A DNA stretch of 64,000 nt from Pseudomonas brassicacearum subsp. brassicacearum (GCF_008801605.1 NZ_VZPJ01000004.1:1-64000); one strand, 5' to 3'. Counted from the first letter of the stretch, positions 27,015 to 36,159 are shown. Notes: generated by a model not told the origin, from the sequence alone. Program-made: numbers and translations.

Positions 27015-28820
27015 ATGTCCATGCAACGCTTATTGTTATCCCTGTTTATCTGCCTGGGGCTGGTGCTTCCGGCGACCGCCAACGCCTGGTGGCAGGATGA
27101 TTGGCACTACCGCAAACAGATTTCCGTGGACACCACGCCCCAGGGCGCCGCCATCGCCCAGGCCTTGGGTCGCACCGCGTTGCTGGTGCGCCTGCACACC
27201 GGCAATTTCACCTTCGACGGCGTCAAGGACGACGGCTCGGACCTGCGTTTCGTCAGTGCCGACGACAAGACCGTGCTCAATCACCAGATCGAAAGCTTCG
27301 ACCCGTTGATGGGCATGGCGCTGATATGGGTTGATGTGCCGAGCGTGGAGGGTGGCCAGCGTCAGGACGTGTGGATGTATTACGGAAACCAGAAGGCGCC
27401 GGCCACGGGCAGCGGCCAGTTGACCTTCGACCCGGACTACACCGCGTTGTACCACTTTGACGGCGCCACCGGCGTACCGCCCCGGGACACCACGGCCTAC
27501 GGCAACAATGCCCAGGGCGCGGCCGGTGTCAGCATCGACGGCGTGATCGGGCGTGCCTTGCAGTTCAACGGCCAGCCGCTGTTGTTGCCGGCCAGCCCTT
27601 CGTTGCAACACAGTGCCGGTGCAGCGTTCACCTTCAGCACCTGGCTGCGCCAGGACCAGGCCAGTGGCGAACAGATCATCCTGGCCCGTCGCGAAGCCGT
27701 TACCAGCCTGTTGGTTGGCGTCAACCAGGGTGTGCCGTTCGTAGCGATCAATGACCAGCGTGCGGTCTCGACCCAGCCACTGAACCCTGGCCAGTGGCAG
27801 CACCTGGCGTTGACCGCCTCGGGCGACCGGGTCGTGCTGTACGTCAATGGGCGTGAAACCGCGAGCCTGGCGGTGGCGATGCCAGCGTTCAATTCGCCGA
27901 TAGCCCTGGGGGCCGACCTTTCCGCAGGTGCCTTCGCGCCATTTGGCGGGGCCATGGACGAAGCGCGCCTGTCCAAGGTCGCCCGTCCGGCGCCGCTGTT
28001 GTTGGCTGACGCCAATGCCCAGGGCGCCGAGTCGAAACTGGTGGCCTACGGTGTCGATGAAGAACAGTCCGGTTTCGGCTTTGGCAGCCTGGGTTTCCTG
28101 CTCAAGGCCGTGCCGATGGACGCCTGGGTGATCATCGGGGTACTGGTGCTGATGATGTTCCAGTCGTGGATCATCATGATCCGCAAGAACCGCATGGTCA
28201 GCCGTCTCAGCGCGGCCAACGATGCCTTCCGCGAACAGTTCGCCCAGATCGGCACACGCCTGGAAATGTTCGCCGACGACCAGGGCCTCGCCCAGCGCCT
28301 GCAACATTCGTCGCTGTGGCGTTTGTACCTGGTGGCCGTCAAGGAGATCCGCACCCGCCGCGAGCAGGGCGCTGACACTTCGTCGGTGTCGGCGGCCACC
28401 ATCGAAGCGATCCGCTGTTCCATGGACGGCGTGCGCACCCGGGAAAACCAAGCACTGAGTTCGAAGCTCTCGACCCTGTCCAACGCCATCGCCGGCGGTC
28501 CGTACATCGGCCTGCTCGGCACCGTGCTGGGGATCATGGTGGTGTTCCTCGGCACGGCCATGGCCGGTGACGTGAACATCAACGCCATTGCCCCGGGCAT
28601 GGCCGCGGCATTGCTCGCCACCGCCATGGGCCTGTTCGTCGCGATCCCGGCGCTGTTTGGCTACAACCGCCTGATCACCCGCAACAAGGAAGTCAGCGCC
28701 GACATGCGGGTCTTCGTCGACGAGTTCATTACGCGCCTGGCGGAGATGCACGGCGAAGGCCAGTCCGGTGAAGCGGCGCATCGCCGTAATCATCACGTCC
28801 AATCGTCCGTACCGGCCTGA
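27015..28820 (+). CDS. ExbB/TolQ proton channel fused to DUF2341 and LamG-like domains
   Basis: 601-residue fusion. A signal peptide ends near TANA (24). A DUF2341-like domain spans about 25-125 (WHYRKQISVDTT, LRFVSADDKTVLNHQIESFD, VWMYYGNQ). A LamG/concanavalin-like domain spans about 140-325 (ALYHFDGATG, AFTFSTWLRQD, WQHLALTASGDRVVLYVNG, GAMDEARLSKVARP). The first channel helix is near 368-390 and the remaining MotA/TolQ/ExbB part is near 495-550 (GPYIGLLGTVLGIMVVF, INAIAPGMAAALLATAMGLFVAIPA). ExbB has a periplasmic N-terminus, so the added domains would face the periplasm. AGGAG precedes the ATG. With ExbD and TonB it should form a proton-driven motor. Confidence 0.92.
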   Translation: MSMQRLLLSLFICLGLVLPATANAWWQDDWHYRKQISVDTTPQGAAIAQALGRTALLVRLHTGNFTFDGVKDDGSDLRFVSADDKTVLNHQIESFDPLMGMALIWVDVPSVEGGQRQDVWMYYGNQKAPATGSGQLTFDPDYTALYHFDGATGVPPRDTTAYGNNAQGAAGVSIDGVIGRALQFNGQPLLLPASPSLQHSAGAAFTFSTWLRQDQASGEQIILARREAVTSLLVGVNQGVPFVAINDQRAVSTQPLNPGQWQHLALTASGDRVVLYVNGRETASLAVAMPAFNSPIALGADLSAGAFAPFGGAMDEARLSKVARPAPLLLADANAQGAESKLVAYGVDEEQSGFGFGSLGFLLKAVPMDAWVIIGVLVLMMFQSWIIMIRKNRMVSRLSAANDAFREQFAQIGTRLEMFADDQGLAQRLQHSSLWRLYLVAVKEIRTRREQGADTSSVSAATIEAIRCSMDGVRTRENQALSSKLSTLSNAIAGGPYIGLLGTVLGIMVVFLGTAMAGDVNINAIAPGMAAALLATAMGLFVAIPALFGYNRLITRNKEVSADMRVFVDEFITRLAEMHGEGQSGEAAHRRNHHVQSSVPA

Positions 28821-28830
28821 GGGAATCGCC

Positions 28831-29256
28831 ATGGCTAGCGTAAACGCTTCACACGATGACGACGATGACGCGGCGGTCGACAGCATCAACATCACGCCGC
28901 TGGTGGACGTGCTCATGGTGGTGCTGGTGATGTTCATCCTCACGGCCACGGCCCAGGTGTCGGGTATCCAGATCAACCTGCCCAAGGCCAGTGCCTCGGT
29001 GTCGTTGTCCGAAGCCAAGACCAAGGCGATTTCGGTGAACGACGGCGGGCAGGTCTTCCTCGATGCCTATCCGGTGACCCTGGCCGAGCTGGAAGAGCGC
29101 CTGCGCATCGAAAAGGCCCAGAGCCCGGACTTCCCGGTGATCGTGCGCGGCGACGCGACGGTGCAGTACCAGAAAGTCATAGAAGTGCTGGACCTGCTGC
29201 GGCGCCTGGAACTGTCCCAGGTCGGTCTGGTGACCGGCAAACCGAGCCAGGGCTGA
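28831..29256 (+). CDS. ExbD/TolR family protein
   Basis: Proton-channel partner of ExbB, 141 residues. The start at 28831 follows GAGGG; an earlier in-frame ATG overlaps the ExbB gene. A cytoplasmic acidic N-terminus (DDDDDAAVDS) is followed by INITPLVDVLMVVLVMFILT, the single membrane helix with the essential Asp in PLVDV. The periplasmic part has the family NDGGQVFLD and VIVRGDATVQYQKVIEVLD. It begins ten bases after the ExbB stop and two bases before TonB. Confidence 0.95.
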   Translation: MASVNASHDDDDDAAVDSINITPLVDVLMVVLVMFILTATAQVSGIQINLPKASASVSLSEAKTKAISVNDGGQVFLDAYPVTLAELEERLRIEKAQSPDFPVIVRGDATVQYQKVIEVLDLLRRLELSQVGLVTGKPSQG

Positions 29257-29258
29257 CC

Positions 29259-29963
29259 ATGACCGCCAGACTTCCCATCGATCCGCCCCCGGTGAAGACC
29301 TCGCCGTTGCGCCTGCTCAAATGGGCCGCCGGCCTGGCGCTGGGTGCCGTGGCGGCCTGGCTGCTGTGGCAGTGGGCCAATGACATGAGTGGCGTGCGCC
29401 GCGAAGCGCCGAAGGTGCCGACCATTATCCCGCTGCCGCCTCCGCCCCCACCACCGCCGGAGAAACCCAAGGAGCCGGAACCCCAGGTCGAGGAGAAGGT
29501 GGTCGAGCCAGAGCCGACCCCGGAACCCGAAGAGGTCAAGCCCGAGGAAGAGGCACCGCCGTCGCCGGTCGATGACCTGGCGAACCCGATGCAGATGGAC
29601 GGCGATGCCCAATCCGGCAACGACGCCTTCAACATCGGCGCGGGCAAGGGCGGCGGCATGGCTGGGGCAGGGGGCGGGCGCCTGGGCAATGGCACTTACA
29701 GCCAGTTCCTGGCATTCACCTTCCAGCGCTTGCTGCGAGAAAACCCCGACTTGCGCAGCCTGGCGTTCTCGCTGCAGGCCGATGTCTGGCTCAGTGCCGT
29801 GGGCGAAATCACCCGGGTCGAGTTGGTCAAGTCCAGCGGCAACCCGCAAGTGGACGAACAAGTTATTTCCGCCCTGCGTGCCGCGCCCCATTTGAGTGAA
29901 CGGCCACCGGCCTCCCTGACTTTACCCGTGCGCTTGTCCTTGCAGGGACGGCGGCCGGGTTAA
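29259..29963 (+). CDS. TonB-like energy transducer
   Basis: Links the ExbB-ExbD motor to an outer-membrane protein; 234 residues. One N-terminal helix (LALGAVAAWLLWQWA), then a Pro/Glu/Lys-rich periplasm-spanning linker (PPPPPPPPEKPKEPEPQ and repeats to about residue 105), then a compact TonB-type C-terminal domain (LQADVWLSAVGEITRVELVK, QVISALRAAPHL). The neighbouring outer-membrane partners are the TpsB protein and the porin, either of which could be its client. Confidence 0.9.
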   Translation: MTARLPIDPPPVKTSPLRLLKWAAGLALGAVAAWLLWQWANDMSGVRREAPKVPTIIPLPPPPPPPPEKPKEPEPQVEEKVVEPEPTPEPEEVKPEEEAPPSPVDDLANPMQMDGDAQSGNDAFNIGAGKGGGMAGAGGGRLGNGTYSQFLAFTFQRLLRENPDLRSLAFSLQADVWLSAVGEITRVELVKSSGNPQVDEQVISALRAAPHLSERPPASLTLPVRLSLQGRRPG

Positions 29964-30001
29964 CCGACTATTTGAAAGTTTGCCAAAGGAGTTGTGTGCA
30001 G

Positions 30002-31693
30002 ATGATTTCCAATGTGAATCGATTATCGTGGGCGATCGGCCTGGTGGTCCTGAGCCTGGCCGGGCACGCGGCCGCCGCCCCAGCGCCCTCGGAAAACGCC
30101 ACGATCAATCTGATCCGCCTGCTGGTGCAGCAGGGCGTGTTGAAACAGGATCAGGCCGATGGCTTGATCGCCCAGGCTGAACGGGAAGCCGTGCAGGCCC
30201 GCCAGGCAGCCACGGCGGTTGCCGCAACGCCGGCCGGCGCGCCGGGGGACGTGCGGGTGCAATACGTGCCGAACATCGTGCGTGAGCAGATCCGCGACCA
30301 GGTCAAGGCTGAAGTCATGGCCACCGCCAAGCAGGAAAACTGGGCCCAGCCCAACACCTTCCCGGATTGGGTCTCGCGCATCAGTTTCGATGGCGACATT
30401 CGCCTGCGGGATGAGTCGCGCTATTACTCGGGCACCAACAGCAACGAAATCGTCGACTTCGCCCGGCTCAATGACAAGGGCCCCTACGACGTCAACCCCA
30501 ACAGCAGCTCCAGCCTGCCGCCGTTGCTCAACACCCGTGAAGACCGCGAGAACCTGTTCCGCCTGCGCGCACGCCTGGGCATGAAGGCCGTGATTGCCCC
30601 GCAATGGACCGCGGGCATCCGCATCGGTACCGGCTCCGACAACAACCCGGTGTCCACCACCCAGACCCTCGGTGGTGGTTTTGGCAAGAAAGACATCTGG
30701 CTCGACCAGGGCTACCTGACCTGGAAGCCATCGGACGAATTGACCCTGACCGGCGGGCGTTTCGCCAACCCGTTTTTCTCCACCGACCTGTTGTATTCCG
30801 GTGACCTGAACTTCGACGGTGTGGCGGCGAACTTCAACCACAAGCTCAATCAGGACTGGGGCGTGTTCGGTACTGTTGGCGCGTTCCCGGTGGAGTACAC
30901 CAACGACACCAGCACCAGCAACGGCAGCGACAAGGAGGAGAGCGACAACAAGTGGTTGTACGGTGCGCAACTGGGGGCCAACTGGGCCATCAACGACAGC
31001 AACCGGATCAAGGGGGCCATGGCCTATTACCGCTTCGACGACATCGAAGGCCAGCGCTCTTCGTCGTGCCAGCCTTGGGCCGGTGATCCAGGCTGCGACA
31101 GCGACGGTTCACGCGTGGCGTTCATGCAAAAGGGCAACACCGTGTTCCTGCTGCGCGACATCGCGCCCAATCCTCTCAACCCCTCCACCACGCCACAGCC
31201 GCAATACGTCGGCCTGGCCTCGGAATTCAATCTGCTGGACCTGAACCTGGCGTGGGACACCGATCTGCCCGAAGACCTGAAGCTGCGCAGCCAGGCCCAC
31301 TACGTCCACAACCTGGGCTACGACGAAGGCGAGATGCGCAAGCGCTCCGCCGGGCAATTCGCCAACAACCTGGACAGCGATGGCGAGGTGGAAAGTGGCG
31401 CCAACGCCTGGATGCTCCAGTTCACCCTGGGTAACTCCCTGGAGCTCAAGCGCGAGGGCGACTGGAACCTGTTCGCCGGCTACAAGTACATCCAGCCCGA
31501 TGCCTTGCCGGACGGCTTCAACGATTCGTCATTCCACTTGGGCGGTACCAATGCCAAGGGTTATTTCCTGGGCGGCAACTATGGCCTGGCGAGCAACGTC
31601 TTCGCCACCGGTCGCTGGTTGAGTTCCGAAGCGGTGTACGGCGCGCCGTACGACATCGATGTCTTGCAGCTTGAAATCAACACGCGCTTCTAA
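30002..31693 (+). CDS. putative outer-membrane porin
   Basis: Outer-membrane barrel protein of 563 residues, resembling the putative porin family PF16930. A signal peptide ends near HAAAA. An N-terminal helical part (INLIRLLVQQGVLKQDQADG, LIAQAEREAVQARQA) may trimerise or bind peptidoglycan. The barrel begins near WVSRISFDGDIRLRDESRYY and ends in a C-terminal Phe (LEINTRF). GGAG lies ten bases before the ATG. A 38-base gap follows TonB. The solute is unknown; fifth gene after the PHD-like fusion. Confidence 0.85.
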   Translation: MISNVNRLSWAIGLVVLSLAGHAAAAPAPSENATINLIRLLVQQGVLKQDQADGLIAQAEREAVQARQAATAVAATPAGAPGDVRVQYVPNIVREQIRDQVKAEVMATAKQENWAQPNTFPDWVSRISFDGDIRLRDESRYYSGTNSNEIVDFARLNDKGPYDVNPNSSSSLPPLLNTREDRENLFRLRARLGMKAVIAPQWTAGIRIGTGSDNNPVSTTQTLGGGFGKKDIWLDQGYLTWKPSDELTLTGGRFANPFFSTDLLYSGDLNFDGVAANFNHKLNQDWGVFGTVGAFPVEYTNDTSTSNGSDKEESDNKWLYGAQLGANWAINDSNRIKGAMAYYRFDDIEGQRSSSCQPWAGDPGCDSDGSRVAFMQKGNTVFLLRDIAPNPLNPSTTPQPQYVGLASEFNLLDLNLAWDTDLPEDLKLRSQAHYVHNLGYDEGEMRKRSAGQFANNLDSDGEVESGANAWMLQFTLGNSLELKREGDWNLFAGYKYIQPDALPDGFNDSSFHLGGTNAKGYFLGGNYGLASNVFATGRWLSSEAVYGAPYDIDVLQLEINTRF

Positions 31694-31708
31694 GCGCAGG
31701 GAGACCTC

Positions 31709-32356
31709 ATGAAAAGGCGAGCCAAATACCCATGCCCGGCTGCGTTGCTGATGCTGGGTCTGCTGCTCAGTGGCTTGGCGCACGGCGAAGGCCTGGAAGA
31801 GCGGCTGCGGGCACAGCTGCGCAGTACCACCGCCCAGTTGCAGGCCCTGCAAAGCGAGCAGGCCCAGGCCAGCGCCGCTCGTCAGGCTGCCGAGAGCCAG
31901 GCCAAGGAGGCCCAGGCGCAGATCAAGCAATTGACCGCACAACTGAGCAAGGCCCAAGCCCTGGCCGAGCAGTTGGCCGGACATCAGCAAAACCTGCAAA
32001 ACCAGGCCCAGGCCCAGGTGGCGGCGAGCAACGAGCAAATCGGCAAATTCAAGAAAGCCTATGAAGAACTGTTGACCCTGGCCCGTGGCAAAGAGACCGA
32101 GCGCGCCCGCCTGGAGGCGCAATTGACCGAGCGTGACACACAAGTGCAGCAATGTTCGGTCAAGAATCAGCAAATGTACGAAGTCGCCAAGACGCTGCTG
32201 CATGCCTACGAAACCATTGATGTGACCGACATCATGAAGATCCGCCAGCCGTTCGCGGCCAAGGCCCGGGTGCGTTTCGAAGAGCTGGCCCAGGGCTTTG
32301 GCGATGATCTCTACAAGAACCGTTTCGATGCGCCCCAGGCCTCGATCACTCACTGA
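31709..32356 (+). CDS. periplasmic coiled-coil protein
   Basis: 215 residues, no recognised family. A signal peptide (LLMLGLLLSGLAHG) is followed by about 110 residues of Gln/Ala-rich heptad coiled coil (TTAQLQALQSEQAQASAARQ and on to about 140), with a helical C-terminal part containing CSVKNQQMYEVAKTLLHAYE and a conserved-looking FEELAQGFGDDLYKNRF. Its position between the porin and a YbjN protein suggests a periplasmic scaffold or spacer for the envelope complex. GGGAG precedes the ATG. Confidence 0.8.
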   Translation: MKRRAKYPCPAALLMLGLLLSGLAHGEGLEERLRAQLRSTTAQLQALQSEQAQASAARQAAESQAKEAQAQIKQLTAQLSKAQALAEQLAGHQQNLQNQAQAQVAASNEQIGKFKKAYEELLTLARGKETERARLEAQLTERDTQVQQCSVKNQQMYEVAKTLLHAYETIDVTDIMKIRQPFAAKARVRFEELAQGFGDDLYKNRFDAPQASITH

Positions 32357-32378
32357 ACAGAACAAGGAAGAAGCGAGC

Positions 32379-32858
32379 ATGACCTCAATGATTGAATACG
32401 TCGGTGCAAAATCCCTGACCGAGTGGTTGCAGGCTGCGGGTTATCGGGTCAACGAAACCGAGCAGAACGGCATCGTGCAACTGCTCAGTGCCAGCCAGGG
32501 CATCGGCTTTGCGGTGCGTTTGGGTAATCCTGCGCCGACAGCGGGCCAATACCTGGACTTCACCTTCAGCTGCGCCTTGCGGGTACAGGGCGAGTTGCCA
32601 GCTGGGTTGGTGGAGTTGTGGAACGCCTCGCGCCGCTTTGCCCGGTTGTCGCTGCAGGGTGAGTTCCTGGTGATGGAAATGGACGTGGTGGTCGCGGCAG
32701 GCGTGAGCGCCGATCATTTGCGCAGCCACCTGGAACTGTGGGATCGCCTGTTGCAGGAGTTCATTGTCTACCTGCGTGAGTACAGCCAGAACGCGGCGCG
32801 CCTGCAAACCCCGGCCGAGCCCGTCGAGGCGCCATCGGAGGAGGCCGTCGCATCGTGA
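32379..32858 (+). CDS. YbjN domain-containing protein
   Basis: Cytoplasmic protein of 159 residues in the YbjN family, which has a type III secretion chaperone-like fold and no settled biochemical role. It shows SLTEWLQAAGYRVNETEQNG, LDFTFSCALRV, LVELWNASRRFARLSLQGE and an ELWDRLLQEF helix near the end. The start at 32379 (MTSMIEYVG) follows AAGGAAG. A chaperone or adaptor role for the secretion-like operon is possible. It overlaps the next gene by four bases (GTGA). Confidence 0.85.
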   Translation: MTSMIEYVGAKSLTEWLQAAGYRVNETEQNGIVQLLSASQGIGFAVRLGNPAPTAGQYLDFTFSCALRVQGELPAGLVELWNASRRFARLSLQGEFLVMEMDVVVAAGVSADHLRSHLELWDRLLQEFIVYLREYSQNAARLQTPAEPVEAPSEEAVAS

Positions 32859-33799
32859 AAAAGCCGACCTTCGTCATCAGCGCCGCAGCGCTGGGCCTGC
32901 TCGCCGTGGCGCTGGTGCTGGGTCTGCGGCCGGGAAGCGATCCGGTCGCCGCGGTACAGACCGTAAGCGTTGCTACGGCCGACTCGCCGAGCCTGGCGCG
33001 CTTGGGCAACCAGCACGTCAGCCCCGATGAACTCAAGGCATTGCTGGCCGCGCTGGCTCCTGAAGTTCGCCAGCAAATGCGTGGCAATCGGGCTGCGCTG
33101 GAAGGCTGGATTCGTGCCCGCCTGGCGGAAAAGGCCGTGTTGGAGCAGGCCGACGCCCAGGGCTGGCGCGAGCGGCCCGAGGTGGAGCGCCAGACCCGGG
33201 CGGCGGCTGAGCAGATTGTGTTTCGCGACTACTTGCGGTCGGTCAGCCAGGTGCCCGCCGGGTATCCCAGTGAAGACGAGTTGAAGCAGGCTTATGACGC
33301 CGGGAAAGCCAACTGGACCGCACCGGCGTTGTACCGCGTCAGCCAGATTTTCCTGGCAGCCACCGAGCCGCAAACCGTAGAGGCGGTGCGCCGGCAAGCG
33401 CTGGAGTTGAGCAAGAAGGCCCAGGCCTCGCCCGCTGAATTCGGCGCCCTGGCCAGTCGTTTTTCCCAGGACCGCAGCAGTGCCGAGCGCGGCGGTGACA
33501 GTGGTTTCCAGCCCTTGCAGCAACTGGTCCCGCCGGTGCGTGAGGCGGTGGCGCGCCTGAAGGTCGGCGCGGTGTCGGACCCGGTGCAAAGTCCGGCGGG
33601 GTTTCATGTCATCAAGCTCACCGAACAACAGCCGGCCCGGGAAGCGACCCTGGACGACGTCCGCGAACGCCTGACCCAGGCCCTGCGCGCCCAGCGCCAG
33701 GAACAGATCGCCAAGGCCTACCTGGACGGCATGCTCGACACGGCCACGTTGAGCATCGATGGCGCGCAGTTGAGCAAGGTGCTGGAGGAGGGGCTTTAG
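32855..33799 (+). CDS. membrane-anchored parvulin-type peptidyl-prolyl isomerase
   Basis: Folding catalyst of 314 residues facing the periplasm. The GTG start overlaps the YbjN stop. An N-terminal helix (FVISAAALGLLAVALVLGLR) anchors or directs it, a SurA/PpiD-like helical region follows (about 45-150), and a rotamase domain is at about 160-270 (YRVSQIFLA, FGALASRFSQDRSSAERGGD, GAVSDPVQSPAGFHVIKL). It closes the nine-gene operon and could assist assembly of the TpsB barrel, the porin or a secreted client. Confidence 0.9.
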   Translation: MKKPTFVISAAALGLLAVALVLGLRPGSDPVAAVQTVSVATADSPSLARLGNQHVSPDELKALLAALAPEVRQQMRGNRAALEGWIRARLAEKAVLEQADAQGWRERPEVERQTRAAAEQIVFRDYLRSVSQVPAGYPSEDELKQAYDAGKANWTAPALYRVSQIFLAATEPQTVEAVRRQALELSKKAQASPAEFGALASRFSQDRSSAERGGDSGFQPLQQLVPPVREAVARLKVGAVSDPVQSPAGFHVIKLTEQQPAREATLDDVRERLTQALRAQRQEQIAKAYLDGMLDTATLSIDGAQLSKVLEEGL

Positions 33800-33839
33800 G
33801 CCGGCCCAAATAATTCGTACAACCGACAGGGAGTCACCC

Positions 33840-34820
33840 ATGACCTTCACCGAGCCCGCAGGACGCCAGGCTGTCACCGCATACCGCACACCGTTGCGTG
33901 TCCCCGATCCCTGGCTGACATTGGCCGGCGGTATTGAACCGCAGGTGGCGCAGTGTTTCCTGGTCAGTGCCCGTTGCGGCTGCTTCATGCAAGCGGCTCG
34001 TAGCCTCAACGTCAAGGCAACCTGGCTGCGCAAGCAGTTGGCGCAGTTGGAGACGCGCCTGCAACGCTCGCTGTTCAGCTTCCAGGGCAGCGCCTTGACC
34101 CTCACTCGTGAAGGCCGGCAGTTGCAGGCGCGATTGATCACCCTGGCCCACGAAAGTGCGCCGCCGCTGAACGATCAACCCTTGATTCGCCTCGCCGTGG
34201 CCGAGTCGATTCTGCATGACATCCTGGGACGCGACCTGATCTCGTTGCTACGGCGCAACGCCAGCGTGCGACTGCAGATCATCACCCTGGACAGTGAACT
34301 GGCACTGCAAGCCGTCAGCGCCGACCTGGTGCTCTGGTTGAGTGATGCCCAGGTGTCGGTGCCAGGGCCGAGCTTCGCCACGTTGCCCGCGGATCGACTG
34401 GCGCGGATGGACTATGTGCCGCACATCGCCAAGCGCTATTCACGACCGGCCACGCGCCCGGATTGCCTGGAGGACCTGAACGACTACATGCTGGTGCAAT
34501 GGCAGGCGGACCGACACGTGGATGGCTTCGCCCCGTGGAATGCCCTGATAGAACAGCGCCGGGCCGGCGTGGTGCAGGTGCAATCCTACGAATTGATGCT
34601 GGAAATGATTCGCTGCAGCGCCTGCATCGGTCTGTTGCCGCAGTACATGAGCCGTTTCGACCGAGGCCTGGTGGCATTGCCGCAAGTGTTCGGCCCGTCG
34701 ATGCAACGGTACTTGTGGATGGCCGTCAATGCCCAGGCCGAAGGCTCGCCAGAGGTGCAGATGCTTCGTGAGCTGATCCATCACACGCTGGATGAGCGCC
34801 GGGATTGGTTCCAGACCTAG
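33840..34820 (+). CDS. LysR family transcriptional regulator
   Basis: 326 residues. The helix-turn-helix begins unusually far in (about 35-95: VAQCFLVSARCGCFMQAARS, LNVKATWLRKQLAQLETRLQ, RSLFSFQGSALTLTREG), after a 34-residue extension. The effector half resembles LysR periplasmic-binding-like domains (VRLQIITLDSELALQAVSADL). It lies 40 bases after the envelope operon in the same direction, so it may regulate it, although an independent promoter is possible. CAGGGAG precedes the ATG. Confidence 0.88.
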   Translation: MTFTEPAGRQAVTAYRTPLRVPDPWLTLAGGIEPQVAQCFLVSARCGCFMQAARSLNVKATWLRKQLAQLETRLQRSLFSFQGSALTLTREGRQLQARLITLAHESAPPLNDQPLIRLAVAESILHDILGRDLISLLRRNASVRLQIITLDSELALQAVSADLVLWLSDAQVSVPGPSFATLPADRLARMDYVPHIAKRYSRPATRPDCLEDLNDYMLVQWQADRHVDGFAPWNALIEQRRAGVVQVQSYELMLEMIRCSACIGLLPQYMSRFDRGLVALPQVFGPSMQRYLWMAVNAQAEGSPEVQMLRELIHHTLDERRDWFQT

Positions 34821-34838
34821 CTGGTAGCACGATAATCC

Positions 34839-34909
34839 TGTGGGAGCGAGCTTGCTCGCGATAGCGGTGTATCCGTCAACGCGGATGCCAAAACCACCGC
34901 TCCCGCAGG
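34839..34909. repeat. REP element with degenerate partner
   Basis: A full REP core at about 34839-34866 faces a decayed mirror copy (ACCGCTCCCGCAGG at the end). It lies after the LysR gene. Confidence 0.75.
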
Positions 34910-34973
34910 TTCCCCATAACGCCTGGCGCGGCTTATAGTGATCGGCCTTGTCACGCCTCCAGGGAGGAGCTGC

Positions 34974-35471
34974 ATGTCCGAATCATCGATCACCCTCGTA
35001 CGCTTCACTGAAGCCCACATCGCCGGTGTCACCGCGCTCTACAACGATCCGGCGGTGACTCGCCAAGTTCTGCAAATGCCTTTCCAGTCCACCGAAGTCT
35101 GGCGTAAGCGTCTGGCAATGGACGACGAGCGTTTATTGAAACTGGTGGCCCTGCACGAGGGTGAAGTCATCGGCAACCTGGGACTGGAGCAGTTTTCGCG
35201 CGTGCGCCGTGCCCATTGCGGCAGTCTCGGCATGGGCGTGGCTGTCGCCTGGCAGGGCAAAGGCGTGGGGTCGATGCTGCTCGCGGCCGCGCTGGAGGTT
35301 GCGGACAACTGGATGAACCTGCGGCGGGTCGAGTTGACGGTGTACGCTGACAACGAAGCGGCCATTGGGCTGTACCGCAAGTTCGGCTTCGAAACCGAAG
35401 GCCTGATGCGCGACTACGCCGTGCGTGACGGTCGCTGGGTGGATACCCTGGCGATGGCGCGGTTGCGCTGA
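34974..35471 (+). CDS. GNAT family N-acetyltransferase
   Basis: Acetyl-CoA-dependent N-acyltransferase of 165 residues. The acetyl-CoA loop is VAWQGKGVGSMLLAAALEVA, and the C-terminal half carries VELTVYADNEAAIGLYRKFGFETEG, the typical pattern of RimJ/SpeG-like and PhnO-like acetyltransferases. The start at 34974 has a strong AGGGAGGAG site. The substrate is unknown. Confidence 0.93.
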   Translation: MSESSITLVRFTEAHIAGVTALYNDPAVTRQVLQMPFQSTEVWRKRLAMDDERLLKLVALHEGEVIGNLGLEQFSRVRRAHCGSLGMGVAVAWQGKGVGSMLLAAALEVADNWMNLRRVELTVYADNEAAIGLYRKFGFETEGLMRDYAVRDGRWVDTLAMARLR

Positions 35472-35570
35472 AGAGCCCAGCGCGCAGGCAAAGAGGGCTT
35501 TTACGTACGCCAACGTCTTGAACCTGTCATCATCGCGCTTCGCAGTACTCCCTTAATCGAGGACCGGCCC

Positions 35571-36065
35571 ATGGACGATGTACAGCAATTGGGCGAGATG
35601 CTTCGTCACTACGCCGACAGCGAAGCGCACAAGAAACAACTGCACCAGGCCCAGGCAGCGGTCTGGGCCGAACAGATCAAGGCGTTGTACGGGCAAATCG
35701 AGCAATGGCTGGCGCCCGTCATGGCGCTCGGCCTGCTGGAACTTAGCCGTGAGACCTATGTGGCGCACGGGCCGAGCGCTCCCGTAGAGACGTCCGGTTT
35801 CAAGACTGAAAAACTGACCTTGACCATCACCGGTAGACCGGTGGAATTCGTTCCGGAGGTGATGGGCGTAGGTGGGCTGATTTCTTTGTCGATCATTGGC
35901 CTGGCGGCGACCCGTCACGGCAGTATTTCGCTGGTTTGCCAACCGCCATCGGTGCAATGGCAATGGCGCCGGACCAACGGCTTGAAGGACCCCGACACAT
36001 TTGCCTTCGATGCCAACTTCCTCGCACAACAGTTGCAGAGCCTGATACCGCGTGAACGCGGCTGA
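35571..36065 (+). CDS. uncharacterised protein
   Basis: 164 residues, cytoplasmic, family not recognised. An N-terminal helical part (about 1-55) is followed by a beta-rich region with KTEKLTLTITGRPVEFVPEV and VCQPPSVQWQWRRTNGL. CGAGGA precedes the ATG. No partner genes point to a function. Confidence 0.8.
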   Translation: MDDVQQLGEMLRHYADSEAHKKQLHQAQAAVWAEQIKALYGQIEQWLAPVMALGLLELSRETYVAHGPSAPVETSGFKTEKLTLTITGRPVEFVPEVMGVGGLISLSIIGLAATRHGSISLVCQPPSVQWQWRRTNGLKDPDTFAFDANFLAQQLQSLIPRERG

Positions 36066-36159
36066 ATCACGCACGCGCTTCTCAGCGCAGGCAAAAACCT
36101 GTCCATTGGCTATACCTGTAGTTCCGGCCCCGCCTCGTGTGGCTTACAGGAGTGACAGC

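Noticed and set aside
27036..29024. 662-codon open frame antisense to the ExbB and ExbD genes
   Set aside because: The opposite strand carries clear conserved domains; no ribosome site or family pattern.
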